NCBI RefSeq assembly: GCF_004217615.1
Contig: NZ_SHLD01000001.1
Location: 2,852,001 to 2,916,000, forward strand
Source of the DNA: Micromonospora kangleipakensis
GTDB lineage: Bacteria > Actinomycetota > Actinomycetes > Mycobacteriales > Micromonosporaceae
Reading direction: 5' to 3'
Length of the DNA: 64,000 bases
Shown here: positions 17,163-25,512 of the stretch, one piece after another
Numbering within the stretch: the stretch's first letter is position 1
How the letters are laid out: the number at the start of each line of letters is the position of its first letter
Notes under the pieces: model-generated
What the model was told of the DNA's origin: nothing
What the model saw: only the letters and a program-made list of their open reading frames with translations
Databases searched by the model: none
Position numbers and translations under genes: made by a program

Positions 17163-18203
17163 GAGCCTGGTAAATAAGGGGTTCGGGCGGTCGCCGGTCC
17201 TGGCGAAGATCGACAATCGTGACGGCCCCGGCGTGGCGACGTGACATAGGGAAGGGCCTTCGGATACGAGCAAAGGCGACTAAACCAGCACGACCGAAGG
17301 CCCAACCCTGTCTGTATACCTTGTCGCCGGCGTCGCCGCATCCGCCACCCCGGCCACCGTTGACGATCACCTGCCCACCGCCCGGCCACGGCACTATCCG
17401 TCCGACACCTCGGATGCCGAATGGCAGGTCCTGGCTCCGCACGTGCCGGCCGGGAGCGGACGCGGCCGGCCGATCACCTACCCCCGCCGGGACATCGTGG
17501 ACGCGATCCGTTACCTCGACCGGACCGGCTGCCAGTGGGACGCGCTGCCTGCCGACTTCCCGCACCACAAGCTCGTCTACCACTACTTCACGACCTGGAC
17601 CCGCGACGGAACGCTCAACCGCATGCACAACAGCCTGCGGGAACAGGTCCGCGAACAGGTCGAGGGTCGCAACCGGCAGCCGACGGCTGCGCTGGTCGAC
17701 TCCCAGTCGGTACGGGGCGCGGAGACCGTCGGCCGGGGCGGGCGTGGCTATGACGCGGGGAAGAAGGTCAACGGCCGCAAACGCCACATCGCCGTGGACA
17801 CCTGCGGACTGCTGCTGGCGGTCCTGGTCACCGGCGCGCAGGTGCAGGACCGCGACGCCGCCCGACCCCTGCTGCGGGCGCTACGCGCCTGCTTCCCCAC
17901 CATCAGCCTGACCTGGGCCGACAGCGGCTACGCGGGCCGGCTCGTCGACTGGGCCACCGCCCACCTCACCCTGACCGTGCAGATCGTCGCGAAGCTCGCC
18001 GGGCAGACCACCTTCGTCGTCCTGCACCGCAGATGGGCGGTCGAGCGCACGTTCTCCTGGATCAACCGGTGCCGACGCACCGTCCGCGACTACGAACGGC
18101 TACCCGACCACCACGCCGCGATGGTCCAATGGGCCATGATCATCGTCATGACCCGCCGCCTCGCCCGCCACCAAGGCACCTAAAACCCTTATTTACCAGG
18201 CTC
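17163..18203 (+). mobile_element. IS5-family insertion sequence (1041 bp, IS1031-like)
   Basis: Terminal inverted repeats GAGCCTGGTAAATAAGGG are perfect over about 18 bases at both ends. The element is flanked by TAA on both sides (17160-17162 and 18204-18206), which fits the three-base TNA duplication known for the IS1031 group of the IS5 family. Its right end abuts the next IS. Confidence 0.9.
17443..18183 (+). CDS. IS5-family DDE transposase
   Basis: The protein shows the IS5 pattern: RDIVDAIRYLDRTGCQWDALP, the first catalytic Asp in ALVDSQSVRGAE, the second in LTWADSGYAG, and the Glu in WAVERTFSWINRCRRTV. Coding similarity extends upstream of the GTG at 17443 (SDTSDAEWQVLAP is in frame), back to a TAA at 17281, but that stretch lacks ATG, GTG or TTG. 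The true start is therefore unclear (perhaps CTG), or the original start was mutated. Confidence 0.8.
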   Translation: MPAGSGRGRPITYPRRDIVDAIRYLDRTGCQWDALPADFPHHKLVYHYFTTWTRDGTLNRMHNSLREQVREQVEGRNRQPTAALVDSQSVRGAETVGRGGRGYDAGKKVNGRKRHIAVDTCGLLLAVLVTGAQVQDRDAARPLLRALRACFPTISLTWADSGYAGRLVDWATAHLTLTVQIVAKLAGQTTFVVLHRRWAVERTFSWINRCRRTVRDYERLPDHHAAMVQWAMIIVMTRRLARHQGT

Positions 18204-18212
18204 TAAGAGGTC

Positions 18213-19063
18213 CTAACAAAGTCGTACGACGTGTCGGTACGTGATGATGCATGTCGCGAGGCTGAGGAAGGCTTCGTGGATGTCGTCGCGGCGTTCCCAC
18301 CGGATGCGGAGCCGTTTCATGCCGTGGTACCAGGCGATCGTTCGCTCGATCACCCACCGGTAGACGCCCAGCCCGGAGCCGTGTGGTGTGCCGCGGCGAG
18401 CGATCCGCGGACGGATACCCTTGGCCCGTACGGCTTTGCGGTACTTGTCGTGGTCGTAGGCCCGGTCGGCGAACAGTTCGTCGGGGCGCCGGCGGGGCCG
18501 GCCTCGCCGGCCGCGGACCGTTGGGACCTTGTCGATCAACGGCAGCAGTTGGGTGACGTCGTTGCGGTTGCCGCCGGTCAGCGACGCGCACAGGGGGATG
18601 CCGGCGCCCTCGGTCAGGACGTGGTGCTTCGAGCCCGCTCGGGCGCGGTCGACCGGGCTCGGTCCGCTTTTGGGCCGCGTCTGGCCGCACGGACGTGGGA
18701 GGAGTCGATGACCGCCCGGGACCAGTCCAGCTTTCCCGCGGCTTGCAGCTCGGCGAGCAGTAGTTCGTGCAGCTGCTGCCACACCCCGGCCCGGTTCCAC
18801 TCCTCGAGCCGCCGCCAGCAGGTCATCCCGGACCCGAACCCGAGCTCCTGGGGCAGGAACTCCCACTGGATGCCGGTGTGCAGCACGAACAGGATCCCGG
18901 ACAACACCTGCCGATCCGGGATCCGTTTCCGTCCCGGACGCCGGGGATCGCGGAGCACAGGCTTGGGCAGCAACGGCTCAATGCGCTGCCACAACCCGTC
19001 CGGCACGATCCACGGCGGCTGCTCACCACGCCTCACGGCCAGACATCGTAGACCACTATCCAC
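18213..19063 (-). CDS. IS5-family transposase made by -1 frameshift
   Basis: The first frame (19063-18614) carries the DUF4096-type N-terminal domain: IVPDGLWQRIEPLLP, GRKRIPDRQVLSGILFVLHTGIQWEFLP and the first Asp in SRAVIDSSHVRA. The second frame gives SGPSPVDRARAGSKHHVLTEG, the second Asp in LFADRAYDHDKYR and the Glu in YRWVIERTIAWYHGMKRLR. They join at CCCAAAA (18668-18674), a canonical X XXY YYZ slippery heptamer, where a -1 shift turns CCA AAA GCG into CCC AAA AGC. The fused protein is about 280 residues. An accidental mutation is less likely because the slip site is ideal. Confidence 0.82.
18668..18674 (-). promoter_or_regulatory. -1 ribosomal slippery heptamer CCCAAAA
   Basis: On the minus strand the zero frame reads C CCA AAA G; slipping back one base gives CCC AAA AGC and joins the two transposase halves exactly where conserved sequence continues. 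Confidence 0.75.
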
Positions 19064-19212
19064 AAAGGGCGGAAGAGGCGTAGATCATTTCTGTTAGGAA
19101 CTCTTAGCCAGATCAGGCACGCTGCACCGTGTCCCGCCTGATGCTTTACAGCTGCGTCCCACCTGCTGCTTGACCTGGTCGGCGTTTCTCGCCGTTACGG
19201 CCGCCAGTCCGT

Positions 19213-20040
19213 CTATGAGGAGGATTTTTCCCCGGCAGTCCAGTCGCGGACGAGGGCGGCGAAACCTACCGGCCGTTCCATCGACGGCAGGTGCGCGACG
19301 TCATCCCAATCCACCCGCCGGGCACGGGGCGCACCGGCGCACACGCGGCGGGCGGCGTCGTGGGTGGTGTCCAGATCGTGCCCGCCTACGAGCACCAGCA
19401 CCGGCAGGTCCAGATCGCCCAGCCGTTCCAGGGCGGGCGGCTCCAGCTCCGCCTCGTCGACCTCGCCCCACGAGTCCGCGATCTCGAACGCATTGCGCTG
19501 CATCAGCCGGACAGCGGACACCACCGACGGCTCGACCTCGGAAACGCTGCGGCCGGGGCCGGCGACCCAGGTGGTCAAGTTGGCCTCGACCGCAGCATCG
19601 AGATCGCCACTGGCCAGGGCCGCCTTCTCGGCGTCGAAGAAGCGCCGCAGATCGGGCGTCAGCTCGGCCAGCAGGCTGCCACCGGGCGGGCACAACAGCA
19701 GCGATTGCACCAGATCGGGCCGGGTCAGGGCGACCTCCGTGGCCACGCCCGAACCGAACGAGGCGCCGACCAGGTGGCACCGCGTGACGCCCAGATGCTC
19801 TAGCGTCGAGAGGACGTCGGCGACGTGGTCCAGCCCCCCGTCCGGCCGGGTCGTCGACTCCCCGAAGCCGCGCAGGTCGACACGGACGACCGTGCGGTCG
19901 GCGGCCAGGTCGCCCCAGATCGGGTCCCACATGCGCCGGTCGGCGATGCCCGCGTGGATGAAGACGACGGGCAGGCCGCCCTCCTGCGGCGCGCTGCGGT
20001 CGTACGCGATGCCGGACGGGGTGTACGACGTGGCAGTCAT
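19213..20040 (-). CDS. Alpha/beta fold hydrolase
   Basis: A 275-residue hydrolase starting MTATSYTPSGIAYDRSAP, with CCAGGAGACCA directly before the ATG. Seen: the oxyanion-hole region VVFIHAGIADRRMWD (HAG in place of the usual HG), the nucleophile elbow LVGASFGSG, the acid region LVGGHDLDTTH and the catalytic His in DDVAHLPSMERP. This is the full alpha/beta hydrolase triad, of haloperoxidase/esterase type. The substrate is unknown. It stands alone beside the IS pair. Confidence 0.88.
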   Translation of the reverse strand: MTATSYTPSGIAYDRSAPQEGGLPVVFIHAGIADRRMWDPIWGDLAADRTVVRVDLRGFGESTTRPDGGLDHVADVLSTLEHLGVTRCHLVGASFGSGVATEVALTRPDLVQSLLLCPPGGSLLAELTPDLRRFFDAEKAALASGDLDAAVEANLTTWVAGPGRSVSEVEPSVVSAVRLMQRNAFEIADSWGEVDEAELEPPALERLGDLDLPVLVLVGGHDLDTTHDAARRVCAGAPRARRVDWDDVAHLPSMERPVGFAALVRDWTAGEKSSS

Positions 20041-20620
20041 TGGTCTCCTGGTCTGTTCGAGGCGTCGAACCAGCGATTCAACCGTGGCCGCCAGCCGATG
20101 GCCAACCCTGGTCCACCGGTGGAGAACTTGCTCACTCGCGGCCCGGAGCAGGCCTGCCGGCGGATGCACTGCCATCAACCCACTACGTCGCATGCCGCAC
20201 TGCCGAGGGCAAGACCAAGACCGAGATCCCGCGGTGCCTCAAAGCGCCACATCGCTCGCACTCCCCGTCTGGACGACCCGGACGGCTTTGGGCACTTCGG
20301 CGACGAGCCTTGACATCAATAGGAGCGTCCACATCGCGGGCAGCCGGCTGTCCGGTCTCAGGACCTGCGTGACATATCGGTATCAGGACCTGGGTGACAC
20401 TCCGCCCTCTGTAGCACCGGCCCGACGCTTGGCCAAGGTCGACGAGCTAATCCGAACCCGCGGCGACGGATGGAAGGAACTCACCGGCCTCGACCGTCGC
20501 CCGTCCGTGTAACGCGGGTCGCTCGATCCAGTCCACGGCAGCACGTCCGCGGTCACCCGCCGCTGCCGCATGGCAGAATGCCCCCAAACCTGGAGCAGAG
20601 CTGGCAGAACGGGCGAGCCG
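20041..20620. other. Intergenic stretch containing the left ltrA-flanking repeat
   Basis: About 580 bases. It includes the 20354-20400 repeat. A plus-strand frame ending RTRGDGWKELTGLDRRPSV at 20512 has no start of its own and is not convincing as a gene. Confidence 0.5.
20354..20400 (+). repeat. Left inverted repeat flanking ltrA
   Basis: GGTCTCAGGACCTGCGTGAC followed by a second unit TATCAGGACCTGGGTGACAC. The complement of 21808-21854 matches it closely across 47 bases, and the match extends outward through TGTC. Each arm is itself two imperfect tandem units. Confidence 0.8.
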
Positions 20621-21799
20621 ATGACGACGAGCAGGGCCGAGCTGGTGCGGAAAGCCGGGGATCCACAGCGGGCCACGTTCCTGGAACTCTTCTTCGACCT
20701 GGTGTTTGTCCTCGCGCTCACTCAGCTCTCGCGCGGCCTGGCCGAGGATCTCGGGTGGAGCGGTGCCTTCCGGACGCTGGTGCTGTTGGGGGCCATGTGG
20801 TGGGTCTGGTCCAGCACCGCGTGGCTAACCGACCGGGTGGACCCGCAACGACCGGTAATCCAGGCGCTGGTCATCGCGACCATGGTCGGCAGCCTGGTGA
20901 TGGCGGCCGCGGTGCCCGAGGCATTCGGCGACACGGGCCTGATCTTCGCGGGCGCCTACGTCGCCATCCAGCTCGCCCGCGGGCTCGTCCTCGTGGCCGT
21001 TCTGCGTGGCCACGAGCTGCAGCGCACCGGCGTGCGCGGGCTGTTCTGGTACGGCCTGTCGGCGCTGCCGTGGATCGCGGGGGCGCTCGTGCACGGTACG
21101 GCGCGGGGCGCGTTGTGGGCACTCGCGGTGGTCCTTGACCACACGGCAGGCAGAATCGGCTTCCCCACCCCGGGGGCGGGCCGTACGCCCAGCCAAGACC
21201 TTGTGATCTCGGGCGAGCACCTGGCGGAGCGCTACCGGCAGTTCTTCATCATCGCGCTCGGCGAGCTGATCCTGGTTACCGGACTGGCGCTGAGCAGCAG
21301 CGGCTTCGCGCCGGACGGGGTCGCCGCGTTCGCAGTGTCGATCGCGACCACCGTGCTGCTGTGGCGGATCTACATCTACCGCGCTGGGCAAGTCCTGGCG
21401 GAAGCGATTGCCGTGTCCGCCGACCCGGTCCGCCTCGCCAGATCGGCGTCATACGCCCACCTGGTCATGGTGGCCGGCGTGGTCGCTGCAGCCGTCGGCG
21501 ACGAACTTGTCATCGCCCATCCACTCGGACACACCCCACCGGCCTGGATCGCCGTCATCCTCGGCGGACCCGCGCTGTACCTGGCCGGGCGCGCCCACTT
21601 CGAGCACGCGGTATTCGGCCGCGTGTCCCGGTCCCGACCGATCGGCGTCCTTGCGCTGGCCGCCCTGACACCGGCGATGCTCCCCCTGCCGCCAGTCGTG
21701 GTCGCCGCCGCTGCTGCCCTCGTCCTGACCGGGATCGCCATATCCGACGCAGCCCGCGCCCGCAGACGCCCGCCCGAGCCGCCGTCACCACCCGGCTAG
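20621..21799 (+). CDS. ltrA: Low temperature requirement protein A (LtrA)
   Basis: A 392-residue polytopic membrane protein starting MTTSRAELVRKAGDPQRATFLELFFDLVFVLAL; the ELFFDLVFV motif right after the N-terminus is diagnostic of the LtrA family. Further family features are MWWVWSSTAWLTDR, the conserved SGEHLAERYRQFFIIALGE and about ten hydrophobic helices. LtrA was named for cold growth in Listeria; its molecular role is unknown. The gene is alone and is framed at both sides by inverted IS-end-like repeats, which suggests it has been moved as a passenger. Confidence 0.9.
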   Translation: MTTSRAELVRKAGDPQRATFLELFFDLVFVLALTQLSRGLAEDLGWSGAFRTLVLLGAMWWVWSSTAWLTDRVDPQRPVIQALVIATMVGSLVMAAAVPEAFGDTGLIFAGAYVAIQLARGLVLVAVLRGHELQRTGVRGLFWYGLSALPWIAGALVHGTARGALWALAVVLDHTAGRIGFPTPGAGRTPSQDLVISGEHLAERYRQFFIIALGELILVTGLALSSSGFAPDGVAAFAVSIATTVLLWRIYIYRAGQVLAEAIAVSADPVRLARSASYAHLVMVAGVVAAAVGDELVIAHPLGHTPPAWIAVILGGPALYLAGRAHFEHAVFGRVSRSRPIGVLALAALTPAMLPLPPVVVAAAAALVLTGIAISDAARARRRPPEPPSPPG

Positions 21800-21807
21800 C
21801 CGGAAGT

Positions 21808-21854
21808 GTCACCCACATCTTGAGACTGTTCTGCCACGCAGGTCCTGAGACCCG
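21808..21854 (-). repeat. Right inverted repeat flanking ltrA
   Basis: GTGTCACCCACATCTTGAGA followed by a second unit ending CACGCAGGTCCTGAGACC. In reverse complement it matches the left copy at 20354-20400 and the solo copy at 13836-13882. Confidence 0.8.
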
Positions 21855-21946
21855 ACATGCCGGCAGCCGGCAGATCGAACGTGTGTTCGACTAGAGTGCT
21901 GCCGGTGGAGATACGCGGGCGCTGGTGGAACGGGAGCTGGGGCCGC

Positions 21947-22228
21947 ATGGCCCGGCGCGACATCTGGCTGGTCTCCGATGGCCGGCACTGGCGAGTCCGC
22001 GGCCGCATCGGTGGTGACGGAGGGCAAGAGGTCTCGTACGACTACCCCAACGAGGCATCCGCCCGCGCAATAGTCGAACGGATGATGAAGACCTCCGCCG
22101 GCACGTGGCGGGATCGAGACCTGTGTAGTGGTCTCGCCCGAGTCGTTGCTGTGTCCGCCGGGTTGGGTGGGCATTGTCCGGATCGAAGGGGCGACGCTTG
22201 CGACCGTTCCGGACGATCAGATGGTTGA
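21947..22228 (+). CDS. Small integrative-element-type protein, altered C-terminus
   Basis: The first 55 residues, MARRDIWLVSDGRHWRVRGR to AIVERMMKTSAGTWRD, match from memory a family of short proteins of unknown function that recur in actinomycete integrative elements (a pattern like ARRDVYLRTDGTHW...WRDL). After WRD the frame continues with an unrelated, Arg/Asp-rich tail and overlaps the next gene, so the original end is probably lost or shifted. The start at 21947 has a GGGAG stretch upstream. Confidence 0.5.
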   Translation: MARRDIWLVSDGRHWRVRGRIGGDGGQEVSYDYPNEASARAIVERMMKTSAGTWRDRDLCSGLARVVAVSAGLGGHCPDRRGDACDRSGRSDG

Positions 22229-22490
22229 TCGGGTTCGACTCGCCCTGCGGCAATCGGATCCGATCACCGCGCTTGAGCCGGTTGAGGCGGTCGGCCCGGC
22301 CTGGCTGTCCTATCTCGACCTGGCCGATTTCGTTCCGATCGGTGGGGACGTCGAGCGATTGCCGGTTGACCACCCGGCGGTCAAGGACCTGATCGCCCGA
22401 GTGGACCAGGCGGATGCGGACGAGGCTGGGCTGGATGGGATTGCGTCGGACGCCTTCGTCGTAAGGGACGCGGATGAGGTGATTCCTACC
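22128..22490 (+). pseudogene. GNAT-family acetyltransferase, N-terminal part only
   Basis: GTG-started frame VVSPESLLCPPGWVGIVRI with ATVPDDQMVDRVRLAL, GPAWLSYLDLADFVP, LPVDHPAVKDLI and DEAGLDGIASDAFVVRDADEV. This is the N-terminal domain pattern of a known group of GNAT proteins. The acetyl-CoA-binding half, which should follow, is missing: from about 22491 the sequence becomes a piece of integrase gene on the opposite strand. The frame stays open to 22763 but that tail is not GNAT. Confidence 0.6.
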
Positions 22491-22491
22491 T

Positions 22492-22551
22492 CGCCGCCGA
22501 CGGACGGTGGCGAGGGTGACTGGCACGGCTGGGTTCTTGGCGATGAGGTCC
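22492..22551 (-). pseudogene. 60-bp scrap of a tyrosine integrase gene
   Basis: 56 of 60 bases agree with 10361-10420 inside the element B integrase and encode DLIAKNPAVPVTLATVRRRRG on the minus strand. Neither flank continues the match, so it is a recombination relic, probably of another element of the same family. Confidence 0.8.
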
Positions 22552-22759
22552 ACCCTTATCGACCAGGACGTTCGTCGTACATGACGGACGCCCTTCGTCG
22601 TCTTCGAGTAGGCGCTAGCCCAGGGAAAATCCGCAAAGTGCCGTGTAGAGGGCAAAACGGTCATAGGTTCGAGCTCGACCGGAGCCGTAATTCCCTGCCG
22701 ACCGCTGCTTCTCAGTGGCGCGTCGACGTGGGCTGGCGTCCACGACATGAAAGGAAGAC

Positions 22760-23077
22760 ATGAGAACTCTTGCACGTGCCGCGCTGGTCTGTGCCAGCAG
22801 CGCCGTACTCGCGGTCGGGCTCGCAGCGACCGGCGGTGCGGCATTCGCCGCCCCCAACCCCGCAGGTACCGGCCAGCCGGGTGTGGAGTGCGGCGAAGAC
22901 GGCAACGACACGAGGCCGGGTCGCTCCGCCGACGCTCCCGGTAACGGTTCCCCGTTTATTGAGGGCGACAGCGTCGCCGGAACGCACTACGCGGGGGAAC
23001 AGCCGCAGAACTCGAGGAACCCCAAGTCCGTCTCGCAGTATGACGTCGCCTGCTTCCAGGTGTCGCAGCACGACTGA
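22760..23077 (+). CDS. Small secreted protein (105 aa)
   Basis: MRTLARAALVCASSAVLAVGLAATGGAAFAAP is a clear Sec signal, with AAGGAAG nine bases before the ATG. The mature part, about 74 residues, is polar and glycine/asparagine-rich (GVECGEDGNDTRPGRS, PGNGSPFIEGDSVAGTHYAGEQPQN) and ends with SVSQYDVACFQVSQ; the two cysteines may pair. It resembles a recurrent family of short exported actinomycete proteins of unknown role. It is monocistronic. Confidence 0.75.
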   Translation: MRTLARAALVCASSAVLAVGLAATGGAAFAAPNPAGTGQPGVECGEDGNDTRPGRSADAPGNGSPFIEGDSVAGTHYAGEQPQNSRNPKSVSQYDVACFQVSQHD

Positions 23078-23910
23078 ACACCCGCCGGTGCGCCGACGCG
23101 ATTACACCTTCGCAGGCTGAGTAGCCACGCGAGTAGCCAAGGCGGCGCACCGGCCGGGACAGCCCCGTACCCCGGCGGACCTGTTGAGCAGCGCCGGGCC
23201 AGGCTGTCCGGCTTTTGCCGGCTCCTGGCAGTGTGGGGATGGCCAACGGGCGTCTTTGCTGCGACAGCAACCGGTGCAATCATGGGCCGCTTGAGCAGAG
23301 TCCAGGCCGACGACGCCGCCGAGCTTGCAGTCCTCTGGCAGCGACTCCGACTGTGCCTCTTAATCCGCTGGTCCGGCCGGTCGGCCAAATAGCCAAGCAA
23401 GTAGCCATCGCGGCGGACACAGCCGGACGGCAGAGGGCAGCCGCGGTCGTGACCGCGGATGAAGGCGACGACCAGGCCGTGGTGACTCCGGGCCGCGTGG
23501 GGCACAGGGGGCACCAGAGGCTGTGCTACGTCGTCAACCAGCGATCAGCGATGGCAGTCCCAGAGTCGCCGGCGGTTGGGCGTTGCTGGCTGGCGAATTG
23601 GTCTGTCGCGGTTGCACGACGACAGGGCGCTGTAGCAACGGTGACAGACGATCGCGTACCCGCACGACATCCACCGACGGTCTGCGCTGAGAGCGCAGAC
23701 GCCGAAGTACCGCACAGGATGGGTGCCCAGAACTTACAAGCGAGGGGTCCCAGGTTCGAAACCTGCCGCGCCCACCAGTCACCACCAGCACCGCACGCCT
23801 ACCCGGCCGTGGATCGGCCGACGATGCACGTCGCCGACGGGGCCGTCGACGCCGTCGACTGGGTGCTCGACCATCTGCCCGCCGGATCGGGGTGAGGAAT
23901 CGGGCTAAGC
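23078..23910. other. Element relics, including a second tRNA 3' half
   Basis: About 830 bases without a convincing gene. It holds a stretch at about 23497-23570 similar to 17045-17110, and a tRNA-like 3' half at 23733-23777. A short plus-strand frame after it (ending VDAVDWVLDHLPAGSG at 23895) could be a gene C-terminus without its front. Confidence 0.55.
23733..23777 (+). repeat. tRNA 3'-half relic, probable att junction
   Basis: CTTACAAGCGAGGGGTCCCA, then GGTTCGAAACCTGCC and GCGCCCACCA: an anticodon arm (loop with TAC), variable loop, T-arm and CCA end without the 5' half. It resembles the 3' half of an actinobacterial tRNA-Val(UAC). Such a partial copy is what an integrative element leaves at its far end. 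Confidence 0.65.
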
Positions 23911-24993
23911 TCAGCTCTGGCTGGTCACCGCCGTGGACTGATGTTTCTTCGCTGGGACGACGTCCCTGAGCAGCCAGCCGACCGGAGGGCTGACCAGCGG
24001 ACGCAACGCCCACACCACGGGCCGGCTGGCGGTGATCCAGACCAGCGCAACGACCGCGGCGATGAGCACCAGCAAGGTTGGGATGTTGTCGACCTGGTTG
24101 TCGAGGGGTGACCAGGCGAAGGCCAGGACGACGAACCCGTGCAGAAGATACGGGTACATGGAGTTGGCTCCCCAACCCGTGAGGAACGTCTGGCGGCGGG
24201 GAGCGAGCATCATGATCGCCCATGTCATCGCCAACCCGACGGCCATCAGTCCAAGCCGGATCAGGAGGCCCTCGGTCATCTCCACCCCGAGCCGCTGGTA
24301 AGCGCGGTTCCAGTACACCCAGAGGTTCGACAGGCGCGAGGCGACAAGATAGGCGATCGGTGCGGCAGCGATGAGCACGGCGATCGCGGTTAGCCGCACA
24401 AGCGGAGATGGGCGGTACGCGAGCCTGCCGCGACCGAGCCAGACGCCGAGGACGAAGAAGGGCAGCATTCCTGCCACCCGGTCCAACGACAGGGCGTGGC
24501 CGAGCACCGTGGCGACTCCGGCGGAGAGGGACACCACGATCGCGATGACGACCGCTCCGCGAAGCTGGGCGAAGAGCGGAGCGAGCATCCGCCAGATGAA
24601 CAGAGCGGGCAGGAACCACAGGTGATAAATCGGGGAGAGGAACTCGTTGACCGTCCAGGGCATCGGCTTGCCCATCACCGTGTAGAAGCTCATGTAAAGC
24701 AGCTGAAACACCACGTACGGCGCGAGCAGATCCCGGATCAGCGACGCCGCACGACGGCCGGTGAGTTCGGTTGCCGAAAGCATCCCCGAAAGCATGACGA
24801 AGGCCGGCATGTGGCACAGGTAGATGAACGTGTAGATCGTCCTGCCACCTGGCGAGGAGCCGACCGTCTGACCCACCATGTGGCCGAGCACGACCAGGAC
24901 GATCAACAGCCCTTTGACGTTGTCGATGTACGGGTCGCGCCTGATGGGCGCGACAGCGACGCCAGGGCTCTCAGGCATCACCGTGGTTGTCAC
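23911..24993 (-). CDS. Acyltransferase 3 family membrane protein
   Basis: A 360-residue protein with about ten transmembrane helices. The N-terminal RRDPYIDNVKGLLIVLVVLGHMVG carries the DNVKG/LGH pattern in which the His is conserved in acyltransferase-3 (OafA/YrhL-like, O-acyl transfer to cell-surface polymers) enzymes. YLCHMPAFVMLSGML and SPIYHLWFLPALFIW are further family segments. The GTG at 24993 is taken as start, with an ATG five codons in as alternative. The acceptor is unknown; it has no biosynthetic neighbours. Confidence 0.85.
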   Translation of the reverse strand: MTTTVMPESPGVAVAPIRRDPYIDNVKGLLIVLVVLGHMVGQTVGSSPGGRTIYTFIYLCHMPAFVMLSGMLSATELTGRRAASLIRDLLAPYVVFQLLYMSFYTVMGKPMPWTVNEFLSPIYHLWFLPALFIWRMLAPLFAQLRGAVVIAIVVSLSAGVATVLGHALSLDRVAGMLPFFVLGVWLGRGRLAYRPSPLVRLTAIAVLIAAAPIAYLVASRLSNLWVYWNRAYQRLGVEMTEGLLIRLGLMAVGLAMTWAIMMLAPRRQTFLTGWGANSMYPYLLHGFVVLAFAWSPLDNQVDNIPTLLVLIAAVVALVWITASRPVVWALRPLVSPPVGWLLRDVVPAKKHQSTAVTSQS

Positions 24994-25211
24994 CCGGCCA
25001 GGCTGCCGGTCGGCCGATACCCGATCTAGCTGGAGTGAGCAGGATCACCAAAGGCCGCCCGCGAAGCGCTGTAGGCGCAGGCAGGCCGGCGGTTGCGTCC
25101 CGCCGGTTGGTGTAGAAGCTGACCCGCTTCGGCGTGCCGCCGGGATAGAGGTGGGTCATCGCGTGAGTCTCTGTGTGAACGACCAAGAACACGCAGAGGA
25201 CGGAGTACGCG

Positions 25212-25502
25212 ATGACCCTGGACCAGTCTGCCTTGTTGGAGGTGCTGGATGCACTCAAGGCCGCGGAGGTTGATGGCCGTGTCCGGCAGGCAGCAGAGAC
25301 GATCTATCAGGCGTTGATCGAGGCGGAGTTGACCGCGGTGATCGGCGCCGCCCCGCATCAGCGCAGCGAGGCCCGGGTGGCGCAGCGCAACGGCCACCGC
25401 CCCCGCACCCTGACCACCACGGCCGGGGACCTGGACCTGCGGATCCCGAAGCTGCGCACGGGTTCGTTCTTCCCCACTGGCGCGGCCATCGGCAACAGGT
25501 GA
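25212..25502 (+). pseudogene. IS256-family transposase, N-terminal fragment
   Basis: MTLDQSALLEVLDALKAAEV, then VRQAAETIYQALIEAELTAVIGA, RNGHRPRTLTTTAGDLDLRIPKLRTGSFFP: this is the usual start of an IS256 (mutator-type) transposase. It stops after FFPTGAAIGNR, where normally some 300 residues with the DDE site follow. The cut joins directly to the next gene. Confidence 0.85.
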
Positions 25503-25512
25503 GCATGCCTCC

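Larger units (their letters stand above)
18204..19106 (-). mobile_element. IS5-family insertion sequence (IS427-like) with two-frame transposase
   Basis: Ends share TAAGAG then TCCTAACA in inverted orientation (18204-18220 and the complement of 19090-19106). The left end coincides with the TAA duplication of the preceding IS, so that element probably inserted at the very edge of this one. The transposase is split over two frames, as in the IS427 group. Confidence 0.75.

Noticed and set aside
20404..20512. Short frame ending WKELTGLDRRPSV before ltrA
   Set aside because: No start, and it runs backwards through the inverted repeat; too little to call a gene fragment.
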